Source: Janthinobacterium saanense
GTDB taxonomy: Bacteria > Pseudomonadota > Gammaproteobacteria > Burkholderiales > Burkholderiaceae_D
Length of the DNA stretch: 64,000 nt
Assembly: GCF_014200675.1 (NCBI RefSeq)
Contig: NZ_JACHCI010000014.1
Span: forward strand, 1 to 64,000
Direction of reading: 5' to 3'
Part shown: positions 1 through 8,043 of the stretch, one piece after another
How the letters are laid out: each line of letters begins with the position of its first letter
Position numbering within the stretch: position 1 is the first letter of the stretch
Notes under the pieces: generated by a model
Told to the model about the DNA's origin: nothing
The model's database searches: none
What the model saw: the letters and a program-made list of their open reading frames with translations, nothing else
Translations under genes and position numbers: made by a program

Positions 1-63
1 AGGGTCATCGAGCATGCTCGGCAGGTTAACAGCTGAACTTGCCGTTTACAAGACCCAAATAAA

Positions 64-120
64 AATGCCGTTCAGTCTTAACTGAACGGCATTACAGCTT
101 CGCGCTGTCTTTTTGTTTTT
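64..120 (+). terminator. Two adjacent hairpins, the second followed by a T-tract
   Basis: A perfect 13-bp inverted repeat (AATGCCGTTCAGT at 64-76, ACTGAACGGCATT at 81-93, 4-nt loop) is preceded by an A-run. It is followed directly by a second short stem (ACAGC 94-98, GCTGT 104-108) that runs into CTTTTTGTTTTT. This looks like the intrinsic terminator of a gene lying left of the window. The first hairpin could also end transcription leftward. Confidence 0.7.
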
Positions 121-168
121 TGCCGCATCCACGTTCATCGTGTCGTGTCTGAGAAAAATACAGCAGTG

Positions 169-183
169 TGTAAGCGTTTGTAA
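169..183 (+). promoter_or_regulatory. RstA/CpxR-like box upstream of Asr-like gene 1
   Basis: TGTAAGCGTTTGTAA is a direct repeat TGTAA-N5-TGTAA (10-bp phasing), the arrangement bound by OmpR-family response regulators. Its reverse complement, TACAAACGCTTACA, matches 9 of 12 defined bases of the E. coli RstA box (TACATNTNGTTACA) that controls asr. The same box recurs at 5280-5294 and, with one change, at 21075-21089, each time before an Asr-like gene. The box ends 105 nt before the start codon here and at copy 2. Binding by a particular regulator is an inference. Confidence 0.55.
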
Positions 184-288
184 TCGCCGTCAACGCCATG
201 CTGACGGGCCGCGTTTTATGCTCAGTGACACGGCAAACATGCCGACACGGATTGAAATACCAGACAAACCACCACTGAGGACTGCACC

Positions 289-525
289 ATGAAAAAAGTA
301 TTAGCTACCCTGATCGCCGGCCTGTTCGCTACCGCTGCTTTTGCTCAAACGCCTGCAGCTCCTGCCCCGGCAGCAGCACCCGCCGCAGCGTCGGCTAGCG
401 CGTCGGCACCGGCCAAAGCCGTCAAATCGAAAACGCATCACAAGGCACACAAGACCAACAAGCTGAAAGCCGATGAAACGAAAGCGGCCGATGCTACCCC
501 TGCAACGCCAGCAGCAGCGAAGTAA
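289..525 (+). CDS. Asr-like small periplasmic Ala/Lys-rich protein (copy 1)
   Basis: A 78-residue secreted protein. Residues 1-20 form a signal peptide ending FATAAFAQ. The mature part is almost entirely Ala and Pro followed by a basic His/Lys segment (KSKTHHKAHKTNK). This layout matches enterobacterial acid-shock protein Asr, an intrinsically disordered periplasmic chaperone. Homology is inferred from composition and layout only, because low-complexity proteins align poorly. The start is supported by GAGGA 9 nt upstream. Paralogues lie at 5400-5654 and 20677-20958; the upstream regions of copies 1 and 2 are nearly identical over more than 100 bp. An intrinsic terminator follows. Confidence 0.75.
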   Translation: MKKVLATLIAGLFATAAFAQTPAAPAPAAAPAAASASASAPAKAVKSKTHHKAHKTNKLKADETKAADATPATPAAAK

Positions 526-582
526 GCAGCAAGCAGTAGCAGCAAGCAAGCCCCCTGCAACGTCAGCAATACCAGCAAGACT

Positions 583-608
583 AAAAGACAGCTTCGGCTG
601 TCTTTTTG
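583..608 (+). terminator. Intrinsic terminator after Asr-like gene 1
   Basis: AAAAGACAGC (583-592), TTCG tetraloop, GCTGTCTTTTT (597-607): a ten-base-pair stem closed by a UUCG loop with a T-run. The same GACAG core is used by the terminators of the other two Asr-like genes. Confidence 0.85.
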
Positions 609-733
609 CATTTTCAGTCACAAAAAAACAGCGCAACACCGGTGCAGGCTCGATGTAAATCGATGTAAAAATCGCGGCAATAACGCTTCCTGGTCACAGA
701 AATGTTTGCCTGAATACCCGACCATCAAATACA

Positions 734-752
734 ATTGAGAACTATTCGCATT
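734..752 (+). promoter_or_regulatory. Fur box upstream of the TonB receptor
   Basis: ATTGAGAACTATTCGCATT matches 16 of 19 positions of the classical palindromic Fur site of pseudomonads and related bacteria (AATGAGAATTATTCTCATT). It lies 36 nt before the receptor start codon and predicts iron repression of the receptor and the following PepSY gene. Confidence 0.7.
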
Positions 753-788
753 AACGTTTTCATTTGCTTACCCTTCAGGAGTGTTTTA

Positions 789-2957
789 ATGCCCGGCCGT
801 CCCCCTTTCGCCTCCCCTTCCCTCGCTGCCTCCCTGACAACACCCGTACTGCGCCCACTGGCCCTGGCCATCTCGCTGGCGCTCGGCGCGGGTTTGGCCC
901 ATGCCACCGATGCACTACCTGCTGCACCGGCCGGCAATGGCGATGACGCCGTCATGCAAACCATCACGGTCACGGGCAAGAATGACGACGAAGCGTACAC
1001 GGCGCGCAAGAGCGCTTCGGCCAGCAAACTCGATCTGTCGCTGCGCGAAACGCCGCAATCGGTGTCGGTCGTCACGCGCGCGCAGATGGATGATTTCAAG
1101 CTCGACAACGCCAGCAAGGTGCTGGCGCAAACCACGGGCGTGACGGTGGAAGCGGTGGAAACGGACCGCAGCTATTACACGGCGCGCGGCTACGACATTA
1201 CCAATTTCCAGTATGACGGCGTAGGCATTCCCTTCGTCTTCGGCAATGTGATGGGCGACCTCGATACGGCAGTGTTTGAGCGCGTCGATGTGGTGCGCGG
1301 CGCGAACGGCTTGATTTCCTCGACCGGCAATCCATCGGCCACCATCAACTTCGTGCGCAAGCGCCCCGTCGCCGGCCTGGCCGCATCGGCCGCCTTCACG
1401 CTGGGCTCCTGGGATACGCGCCGCTTCGACGCCGACGTCTCGACGCCGCTCAGCGCCGATGGCAAGGTAGCGGCGCGCTTCGTGGTGGTCCACCAGGAAG
1501 GCAATTCCTACCTGGACCGCTACTCGCCGCAAAAGGATGTCGTCTACGGCATCGTCGAAGCGAAGCTGACGCCGGACACCACGCTCACCGTCGGCAATAC
1601 CTATCAAAAGAACCAGGAACGGGGCGGCATGTGGGGCGCCCTGCCCCTGTCGTACAGCGATGGCACGCCGACCGATTACCCGATTTCCACTTCCACCTCG
1701 GCCAACTGGTCGCGCTGGAATATCAAGACCAACAATACCTTTGCCGAACTGGCCCACCAGTTCAATGACGACTGGAGTTTGAAATCGACCCTGAGCTACA
1801 CGCGCGCCACCTCGGATTCGACGCTGCTGTATGTGTATGGCACGCCCGACCGCACTACCGGCGACGGCTTGTTCAGCTACCCGTCGGCCTATAACTCGAA
1901 CAATGGCCAGACGCTGGTCGATATTTCAGCCAATGGCAAATTCATGCTGGGCGGGCGCAAACACGACATCACCCTGGGACTGGGCTGGTCGAAATCCACG
2001 CTGAGCGAAACCTCGTATTATGGCCGCGGCATCGGCACTCCGCTGCCGAATGGCACGGCCTTCAACGGTTCCTATCCCGAGCCGGTTTTCGACGCCTCGA
2101 CCGACGGCAGCGCCTATACCGACAAGCGCAAGAACGCTTTCGTCGCTGCCCGCTTCAACCTGGCCGACAATACCAAGCTGCTGGCCGGCTTCAATACCGT
2201 CCAGGCTGACAGCACCGGCACCGCCTACGGCGTCAGCCAGGCCAAATCGCAAAGCGACACCACGCCCTACGTGGGCCTGGTGTACGACATCAACCGCAAT
2301 GTGTCGGCCTACGGCAGCTACACGGGTATCTTCAATCCGCAAAGCAGCATCGATTCCCGCGGCCAGACGCTGTCTGCGGCAACCGGCAAGAGCCTGGAAG
2401 CGGGCCTGAAAAGCGAATGGTTCGGCGGAAAACTGAACCTGTCGGGCGCCTTGTTCAAGACGCGCCAGGACAATGCAGCCGAAGTGGCAGGCACCACGGC
2501 CGACTTCAGGACCTACTACAAGGGCGTCAATTCGGAATCGAAAGGCCTGGAGTTCGACGTGGCGGGCGAACTGGCCAAGGGCTGGCAGGCGAACGCCGGC
2601 TACTCGCAATTGCACATCACGGGCGACGATGGCCAGGACGCCCGCACCTTCATCCCGCGCAAGCAGTTCCACCTGGCCAGCACCTACCGCGTAGCCGGTT
2701 TGCCAGCAATGAAAGTGGGCGCCAGCCTGACCTGGCAAGACGCCATCTACAACCAGGTCAGCGACAGCCTCACCCTGCATCAGGGCGCGTATGGACAACT
2801 GGGACTGATGGCCAGCTACGATATCAGCCGCAATGTCAGCCTGTCGATGAACCTGAACAATGTGACGGACAACAAGCATTTGACCAGCCTGTACTGGACC
2901 CAGTCGCTGTATGCGCCCGGCCGCAATGGCAGCGTGACCCTGAGCTGGAAGTACTAG
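789..2957 (+). CDS. TonB-dependent siderophore receptor (FhuE/FpvA-like)
   Basis: An outer-membrane receptor of 722 residues for ferric siderophore uptake, powered by TonB-ExbBD. I start at 789 rather than the in-frame ATG at 735, because AGGAG lies 8 nt before 789 and a signal peptide (ending AGLAHA) follows. After a possible TonB box (QTITVTG) comes a plug domain with the usual landmarks ETPQSVSVVT, TTGV and RGANGLISSTGNPSATIN, then a beta-barrel ending in an aromatic residue (TLSWKY). The plug resembles receptors for hydroxamate siderophores, but the ligand cannot be read from sequence. It is probably co-transcribed with the PepSY protein starting 9 nt downstream. Confidence 0.9.
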   Translation: MPGRPPFASPSLAASLTTPVLRPLALAISLALGAGLAHATDALPAAPAGNGDDAVMQTITVTGKNDDEAYTARKSASASKLDLSLRETPQSVSVVTRAQMDDFKLDNASKVLAQTTGVTVEAVETDRSYYTARGYDITNFQYDGVGIPFVFGNVMGDLDTAVFERVDVVRGANGLISSTGNPSATINFVRKRPVAGLAASAAFTLGSWDTRRFDADVSTPLSADGKVAARFVVVHQEGNSYLDRYSPQKDVVYGIVEAKLTPDTTLTVGNTYQKNQERGGMWGALPLSYSDGTPTDYPISTSTSANWSRWNIKTNNTFAELAHQFNDDWSLKSTLSYTRATSDSTLLYVYGTPDRTTGDGLFSYPSAYNSNNGQTLVDISANGKFMLGGRKHDITLGLGWSKSTLSETSYYGRGIGTPLPNGTAFNGSYPEPVFDASTDGSAYTDKRKNAFVAARFNLADNTKLLAGFNTVQADSTGTAYGVSQAKSQSDTTPYVGLVYDINRNVSAYGSYTGIFNPQSSIDSRGQTLSAATGKSLEAGLKSEWFGGKLNLSGALFKTRQDNAAEVAGTTADFRTYYKGVNSESKGLEFDVAGELAKGWQANAGYSQLHITGDDGQDARTFIPRKQFHLASTYRVAGLPAMKVGASLTWQDAIYNQVSDSLTLHQGAYGQLGLMASYDISRNVSLSMNLNNVTDNKHLTSLYWTQSLYAPGRNGSVTLSWKY

Positions 2958-2966
2958 GGAAGCCGG

Positions 2967-4175
2967 ATGCGTTTGCGCCCTGCCCTGGTCGTACTGCACC
3001 GCTGGTTCGGACTGGCGGCGGCCGTATTCCTGTTTATCTCCGGCTTGACGGGCGCCGTCATTTCGTGGGACCACGAACTCGACGCCTGGCTCAATCCGCA
3101 GCTGTTTCATGCGCAGAGTCGAACGGGATCAGCGCAATCAGGCCTGGCGCTGGCGCAGCAGCTGGAGGCGCAGAATCCGCGCCTGCGCGTCAACTACCTG
3201 CTGACGACAATGGAGCCGGGGCACACGGCGCTACTGTCCGTCGAAGGCAGGGTCGATGCTGCCACCGGCAAGCCCTATGCACTGGGCTACAACCAGGTAG
3301 CGCTGGACCCCGTCAGCGGCAAGGTACAGGGCACGCGCGAGTGGGGCGCCGTGTCGCTGACGCGCGAAAACCTGCTGCCCTTCCTGTACAAGCTGCACTA
3401 CACCATGCATATTCCCGATGGCCGGGGCATCGAGCTGGGCTTGTGGTTCATGGGGATCATCGGCATGGTGTGGTTTGTCGACTGCTTTATCGCCCTCTAC
3501 CTGTCGTTCCCCAACTGGCGCAGCTGGCGCAAGTCGCTGGCCTTCCGCTGGCGCCAAGGCAGCCATAAGCTGAACTTTGACCTGCACCGTTCTGGCGGCG
3601 TGTGGGTTTGGCTGCTCTTGCTGATACTGGCGCTGACATCGGTGTCCATGAATCTGCAAACCCAGGTGATGCGCCCCCTGGTGGCGAAGTTTTCCACCCT
3701 CAGCCCGAACGCCTTCGACAGCCGCACGCCGCGTACGCCCGCGCAGCAAGGCGCACCGCGCCTCACGCGCGAGCAGGCGGTGGCGCTGGCAAAAACGGAG
3801 GCGGCAAAACGGGGCTGGCTGCTGCCGGCTGGCGGGGTATTTTATTCATCGGCCTACGGCTTGTATGGCGTGGGCTTTTTCAATGCCGACAATGACCATG
3901 GCGACGGTGGCCTGGGCAATGCGTGGCTGTATTTCGACAGCAGCGATGGCAGCCCCGCCGGTGGCGTGATACCCGGCACGGGCAGCGCCGGCGATATCTT
4001 CCTGCAAGCGCAATTCCCGCTGCATTCTGGCCGCATCATCGGGCTGGCGGGACGCATATTAATTTCCGCCATGGGCCTGGTGGTAGCGATGCTGAGCGCC
4101 ACGGGCTTGATCATCTGGGTGCGCAAGCGCCGCGCGCGCTTCATGCAAACTTCAGGCAAACGGCAATTTATATAA
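2967..4175 (+). CDS. PepSY-associated TM protein (iron-siderophore reductase-like)
   Basis: An inner-membrane protein of 402 residues with four predicted membrane segments: near residues 7-32, about 150-175, about 210-230 and the C-terminal VVAMLSATGLIIWV region. A large periplasmic region between the first two segments contains the PepSY fold. Members next to TonB receptors (PiuB/FsrB type) are thought to reduce or release iron from siderophores in the periplasm, with conserved membrane histidines as possible haem ligands. Placement 9 nt after the receptor gene behind one Fur box supports that role; the enzymatic activity itself is an inference. Confidence 0.8.
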   Translation: MRLRPALVVLHRWFGLAAAVFLFISGLTGAVISWDHELDAWLNPQLFHAQSRTGSAQSGLALAQQLEAQNPRLRVNYLLTTMEPGHTALLSVEGRVDAATGKPYALGYNQVALDPVSGKVQGTREWGAVSLTRENLLPFLYKLHYTMHIPDGRGIELGLWFMGIIGMVWFVDCFIALYLSFPNWRSWRKSLAFRWRQGSHKLNFDLHRSGGVWVWLLLLILALTSVSMNLQTQVMRPLVAKFSTLSPNAFDSRTPRTPAQQGAPRLTREQAVALAKTEAAKRGWLLPAGGVFYSSAYGLYGVGFFNADNDHGDGGLGNAWLYFDSSDGSPAGGVIPGTGSAGDIFLQAQFPLHSGRIIGLAGRILISAMGLVVAMLSATGLIIWVRKRRARFMQTSGKRQFI

Positions 4176-4235
4176 AGACAAGACGGGGAAATTGAGCGAC
4201 ACTTTCCATCCGATTATCATGCTGGATAGCCGCCC

Positions 4236-5258
4236 ATGCCACGCCTTGCTTCTCCCCTGCTCTTATTACCACTGTTCGTCTCCTGCGCCGCCCTGGCGCA
4301 AGCAGACGCCCCATCCCCCCTCTCCACTGTGTTGCAAACCTACGACAGCGACCCGCACGGCGACTTGCGCGCCGTGGTCGTGCTGCGCGATGGCGCCCTG
4401 GTCGCCGAACGTTATTACAACGGCGAGACGGCGGACACCCTGCACGATATCCGCTCGGCCGGCAAAAGCATCACCGCCCTGCTGGCGGGCGCCGCCGTGG
4501 CGCGCGGCCAGCTGCAAACGACGGGCACCGTGGGCCAGTACTGGCCCGAAGTCGCCAACAGCCCTGCCGGCAAGGTGGTGCTGGACGACGTGCTGACCAT
4601 GCGTTCCGGCCTGGCCGCGTTTGACGAAGACGAAAACTCCCCCGGCAATGAAGACAAGCTCGATGAGGCGCCAGATCCCAGCGATTTCGTGCGCGGCGTG
4701 CCATCGAACGTCACGCCTGGCACCGTCTACCGCTATAACTCGCTGACCGCCTATATCGCCGGGCGCGTGGTGGAACAGGCCAGCGGCGCCGACCTGGAAA
4801 CCTTTGCGAGCAAAACCCTGTTTGCACCGCTGGGCATCACGCGCTGGAGCTGGGGCCGCGATGTCGCGGGCCACCCCAAAGGCCAGGGCAACCTGTCCCT
4901 GCGCGCGCGCGACACGGCGAAGATAGGCCAGATGGTGCTCGATGAAGGTGTGTTTGACGGCCGTCGCGTGATCGAGGCCAGCTGGATCAAGGCGGCATTG
5001 GCGCCGCGCGTGGCCACCGGCAAGGCAGACCGCTATGCCGATCACTATGGCTATTTCTGGTATGCGAAGACGCAGGAGATCAGCGGCGAAAAAATTCCCG
5101 TCTTTTTCGCCTCTGGCAATGGTGGCAACAAGATCTATGTGATTCCCGCACGCCACATGGTAGTCAGCATCGCATCGAGCGCCTATGGCAAGGGCTATGG
5201 CCAGCGCCGCTCGGAAGAGATTTTGAAGGCCTTGCTACAGGCAGAAAAAGCCCGCTAG
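4236..5258 (+). CDS. Secreted serine hydrolase of the beta-lactamase/DD-peptidase fold
   Basis: A 340-residue protein with an N-terminal signal peptide (VSCAALAQA, cut near residue 22). The SxxK nucleophile motif is S74-A-G-K77 in DIRSAGKSITALLAG. The second motif appears as Y167-N-S in place of the common YxN. This belongs to the broad Pfam beta-lactamase family (class C-like) of esterases, D-aminopeptidases and amide hydrolases; antibiotic hydrolysis should not be assumed. The start is the first ATG with a weak GGATAG upstream. It follows the iron genes by 60 nt, and I see no clear promoter of its own. Confidence 0.75.
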   Translation: MPRLASPLLLLPLFVSCAALAQADAPSPLSTVLQTYDSDPHGDLRAVVVLRDGALVAERYYNGETADTLHDIRSAGKSITALLAGAAVARGQLQTTGTVGQYWPEVANSPAGKVVLDDVLTMRSGLAAFDEDENSPGNEDKLDEAPDPSDFVRGVPSNVTPGTVYRYNSLTAYIAGRVVEQASGADLETFASKTLFAPLGITRWSWGRDVAGHPKGQGNLSLRARDTAKIGQMVLDEGVFDGRRVIEASWIKAALAPRVATGKADRYADHYGYFWYAKTQEISGEKIPVFFASGNGGNKIYVIPARHMVVSIASSAYGKGYGQRRSEEILKALLQAEKAR

Positions 5259-5279
5259 GCCAGGAAAAAAACACGTAGA

Positions 5280-5294
5280 TGTAAGCGTTTGTAA
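5280..5294 (+). promoter_or_regulatory. RstA/CpxR-like box upstream of Asr-like gene 2
   Basis: TGTAAGCGTTTGTAA is identical to the box at 169-183, again ending 105 nt before the start codon. The whole leader after it, including TGCTCAGTGACACGGCAAAC and CACCACTGAGGACTGCACC, is shared with copy 1, which indicates duplication of promoter and leader together. Confidence 0.55.
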
Positions 5295-5399
5295 TCCCCG
5301 TCAACGCAGTGCTGGCGGGGCGCGTTTTCTGCTCAGTGACACGGCAAACATGCCGACACAAACAGAAGCACCAGACAAACCACCACTGAGGACTGCACC

Positions 5400-5654
5400 A
5401 TGAAAAAACGCATTTTCAACGTTACAGCTACCCTGATCGCTACCCTGTTCGCTACCGCCGCTTTTGCACAAACGCCAGCCGCACCGGCAGCGGCATCGGC
5501 CACTGCCACCGCGCCAGCAGCGAAAGCTGAAACGCCAGCACCGGCCGCCAAGGTTGCGCACAAGAAAGCCAAACATCACAAGGCGAAGACAGCCAAGCCA
5601 GCCGAAGCAGCTGCTTCAGCAGCGCCGGCCACGCCAGCAACGCCAGCCAAATAA
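5400..5654 (+). CDS. Asr-like small periplasmic Ala/Lys-rich protein (copy 2)
   Basis: An 84-residue protein with a signal peptide to about residue 24 (LFATAAFAQ), an Ala/Pro-rich stretch, a central basic patch (HKKAKHHKAKTAK) and an Ala-rich tail. It has the same architecture as the copies at 289 and 20677. A secreted, disordered, positively charged protein of this kind fits acid or envelope stress protection as proposed for E. coli Asr. The Shine-Dalgarno region CTGAGGACTGCACC is identical to copy 1. It is followed by its own terminator. Confidence 0.75.
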   Translation: MKKRIFNVTATLIATLFATAAFAQTPAAPAAASATATAPAAKAETPAPAAKVAHKKAKHHKAKTAKPAEAAASAAPATPATPAK

Positions 5655-5672
5655 TCGGGCTGCAGTATTCAG

Positions 5673-5702
5673 AAAGACAGGGCTAGCCCTGTCTTTTTTT
5701 TC
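5673..5702 (+). terminator. Intrinsic terminator after Asr-like gene 2
   Basis: GACAGGGC (5676-5683) pairs with GCCCTGTC (5686-5693) across a TA loop. Flanking AAA/TTT pairs extend the stem and a run of T residues continues to 5701. On the other strand it could also end the convergent fasciclin gene. Confidence 0.85.
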
Positions 5703-5718
5703 GTCCGATTATTTGTAC

Positions 5719-6276
5719 TTACTTCGGCATCAGCACCGTGTCGATCACATTGATCACGCCATTCGACTGGTACACATCATAGGTGCTGATGTTGGCGCTA
5801 TTACCGCTTTCATCCATCACCACGATGTTGTGCATGCCGTTCATGGCGAACATCAGCTTGCCGCCGCTGGCCGTGGCCAGGGTCGCTTTACCGTCATGCA
5901 TCTTGATTTCGTGGGCCAGGGCCTTGAAGTCGTATTTGCCGGGAACCACGTGGTAGGTCAGGATTTTTGTCAAGGTGGCCTTGTTTTCTGGCTTGACCAG
6001 GGTGTCCACGGTACCGGCTGGCAGTTTGCCGAAAGCCGCATTGGTGGGCGCGAAGACCGTGAACGGGCCCTTGCCTTTCAGGGTATCGACCAGGCCTGCC
6101 GCCTTGACGGCTGCGACCAGGGTGGTGTGATCGGCCGAATTGACGGCGTTGTCGACGATGTCCTTGCTGGGGTACATGCTTTGGCCACCGACCATGGTGG
6201 TCATGTCGGCGGCGAAGCTGGCGCCGGTGGCCAGCATGGAAGTGGCAAACAAGACTGCTGGAATGAAGGTGCGCAT
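5719..6276 (-). CDS. Secreted fasciclin (FAS1) domain protein
   Basis: A 185-residue protein with a signal peptide (ATGASFAADM, cut near residue 23) and one FAS1 domain. The H1 motif is FTVFAPTNAAF, followed by the YHVV element, and the H2-like ending is NGVINVIDTVLMP. Bacterial single-FAS1 proteins are extracytoplasmic and associated with adhesion or surface interactions; the ligand is unknown. AGGAG lies just upstream of the ATG. It is monocistronic and convergent with Asr-like gene 2. A 7-bp inverted repeat (GGCTGG/CCAGCC, 6305-6323) lies in its leader or promoter. Confidence 0.88.
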   Translation of the reverse strand: MRTFIPAVLFATSMLATGASFAADMTTMVGGQSMYPSKDIVDNAVNSADHTTLVAAVKAAGLVDTLKGKGPFTVFAPTNAAFGKLPAGTVDTLVKPENKATLTKILTYHVVPGKYDFKALAHEIKMHDGKATLATASGGKLMFAMNGMHNIVVMDESGNSANISTYDVYQSNGVINVIDTVLMPK

Positions 6277-6402
6277 GATGATCTCCTGGTGTCTGACTGT
6301 CTGAAGGCTGGCTAAACCAGCCTGTGCGTGATTGCACAGTCATTTACGCGCCCATGCAGCGATCGGATTCAGTTATTTTTGCTGCCTTGAAGGCAAACCC
6401 CC

Positions 6403-6441
6403 AAAAAAATACGGCGCAGCGCAAAATGCGCATACGCCGTA
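6403..6441 (-). terminator. Intrinsic terminator of the RND efflux operon
   Basis: Read on the minus strand: TACGGCG, an inner stem TGCGC-loop-GCGCA, CGCCGTA, then seven T residues (A-run at 6403-6409 on the plus strand). It is a long bipartite hairpin with a strong U-tract, about 75 nt downstream of the outer-membrane factor stop codon. Confidence 0.85.
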
Positions 6442-6516
6442 CTCAGTTACTATTCAATCACTATTCAATCAAATCCCAAGGCGCGGGCCGGGGTTAGCCA
6501 GCCCGCGCTGCCGGGA

Positions 6517-8043
6517 TCAGTTGGCCGCGACTTGCGGCTCAGGCTCGCCCCAGCCACCGCCCAGGGCGCGGATCAGCGCCACGGTGGTGACGGCGCGGTT
6601 GCCCCGCAATTGCACGGCATTGCGCTCGATGGTGGCCAGGTTGCGCTGTGCGTCCAGCAGGTCCAGGTAGCTGGAACGGCCGGCTGCGTACAGTTTTTGC
6701 GCCAGGTCGGCAGAACGGCGGGCCGATACCACGGCTTCATCGATCTGCTGCGTCTGACCCGACAGGATGCGCAGGCCGGCCAGGTTGTCTTCCACCTCGG
6801 CGAACGCCACCAGCACGCTCTGGCGATAGGTCGCCACCGATTCTTCCAGCTGCGCTTCGCTGCGCGTCACGGCTGCCTTGTTGCGGCCGCCATCGATGAT
6901 CGGCATCGACATCAGGGCGCCCAGCAGCCAGGAGCGGCTGCTCCACTTGAAGATGTCCGCGACGGTGTCACCCGTGCCGCCAGCAGCGGCATTCAGGGTC
7001 AGGGCCGGGAACATGGCCGATTTCGCCACGCCGATACGCGCATTCGACGCTTCCATGGTGCGCTGGGCCGACGCGATGTCGGGACGGCGCTCCAGCAAGG
7101 ACGAAGGCAGGCCAGCCGGTATCACGGGCAGGAAAGCGCTGTCTTGCAGCGGATTGACCGACGCCGTGAAACTGGCGGCCGGTTTGCCCAGCAAGACGGC
7201 CAGCGCATGCTCGTTGGTGGTGCGCTGGCGCTGCAGGCCAATCGCTTCGGCGCGCGCCGTCGACAGCTCCGTGCGGGCACGGGCCAGATCGAACTCGCCG
7301 ATGTCGCCCAGGTCGTAGCGGCGCTGGTTCACATGCACGCTTTCTTCACGCAGGCGCACCGTCTGTTCCAGGGTCGCCAGTTCCGCATCGGTTTCACGCA
7401 GCATGAAATAAGTCTGCGCCACGTCCGCTTGCAAGGAGAGCAGCACCGAACGGTAAGTCGCTTCCACCGCCAGCGCATCGTTGCGCGCAGCGCTGACATT
7501 GGACGATACGCGGCCGAACAGGTCGACTTCGTAGCTGGCCGTCAGGTTGGCCTGGTACACATTGCCAGGCGCGACTGGTGTGCCTTCCGGCAGCGACAGC
7601 GACAGTGCGGAAGCGCGGTTGCGCTGTGCACCCACGTTCACGCCCACTTGCGGAATGCGGTCTGCTTCGGCGATACCGGCAATCGCCCTCGCCTGCTTGA
7701 CGCGGGCGGCGGCCACGGCCAGGTTGGCGTTGGCCTTGGTCGCTTCGCCTATCAGCTCGGTCAAGGCCGGGTCATTAAAGGCCAGCCACCATTCGCCACG
7801 CGCCTGGCGTTCCGCCGGCACGCCCTGCTTCCAGCGCGTGCCATCGGATGCCGTCTGCACGGCCGCCAGCGTTTGATCTTCCTTGAACGCGGCGGGCGTG
7901 GCTATTTGCGGCTGCTTGAACTCAGGCGCAGCGCAGGCCGCCAGCAGCACGGCAGCGGCCATGGCCGTCAAGGTCGTGCGCAAGGCAGTTGCAGCCCTGG
8001 GTGCAGCCATGCGTGTCATGACATTTTTTTTCACGATACTCAC
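6517..8043 (-). CDS. RND efflux outer-membrane factor lipoprotein (OprM/NodT family)
   Basis: A 508-residue TolC-like channel that completes the tripartite pump with the two upstream genes. The N-terminus has a hydrophobic segment ending in lipobox LLAAC, so it is likely acylated and exported, followed by two outer-membrane efflux protein repeats. The start is probably GTG at 8043: AAGGAG lies 8 nt upstream, and this GTG overlaps the TGA of the pump gene (GTGA), implying translational coupling. In-frame ATGs a few codons later are alternatives. It is the last gene of the operon. Confidence 0.92.
   Translation of the reverse strand: MSIVKKNVMTRMAAPRAATALRTTLTAMAAAVLLAACAAPEFKQPQIATPAAFKEDQTLAAVQTASDGTRWKQGVPAERQARGEWWLAFNDPALTELIGEATKANANLAVAAARVKQARAIAGIAEADRIPQVGVNVGAQRNRASALSLSLPEGTPVAPGNVYQANLTASYEVDLFGRVSSNVSAARNDALAVEATYRSVLLSLQADVAQTYFMLRETDAELATLEQTVRLREESVHVNQRRYDLGDIGEFDLARARTELSTARAEAIGLQRQRTTNEHALAVLLGKPAASFTASVNPLQDSAFLPVIPAGLPSSLLERRPDIASAQRTMEASNARIGVAKSAMFPALTLNAAAGGTGDTVADIFKWSSRSWLLGALMSMPIIDGGRNKAAVTRSEAQLEESVATYRQSVLVAFAEVEDNLAGLRILSGQTQQIDEAVVSARRSADLAQKLYAAGRSSYLDLLDAQRNLATIERNAVQLRGNRAVTTVALIRALGGGWGEPEPQVAAN

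Larger units (their letters stand above)
1..288. other. Left-edge intergenic region
   Basis: Positions 1-60 have no recognisable coding sequence; they could hold the extreme 3' end of an upstream gene, but no frame is convincing. After the terminator hairpins the rest (121-288) is the promoter and roughly 100-nt leader of the first Asr-like gene, described separately. Confidence 0.5.

Noticed and set aside
4236-5258. Class C beta-lactamase (antibiotic resistance)
   Set aside because: The second motif is YNS and not the AmpC pattern; the family is dominated by esterases and peptidases, so a resistance label is not justified.
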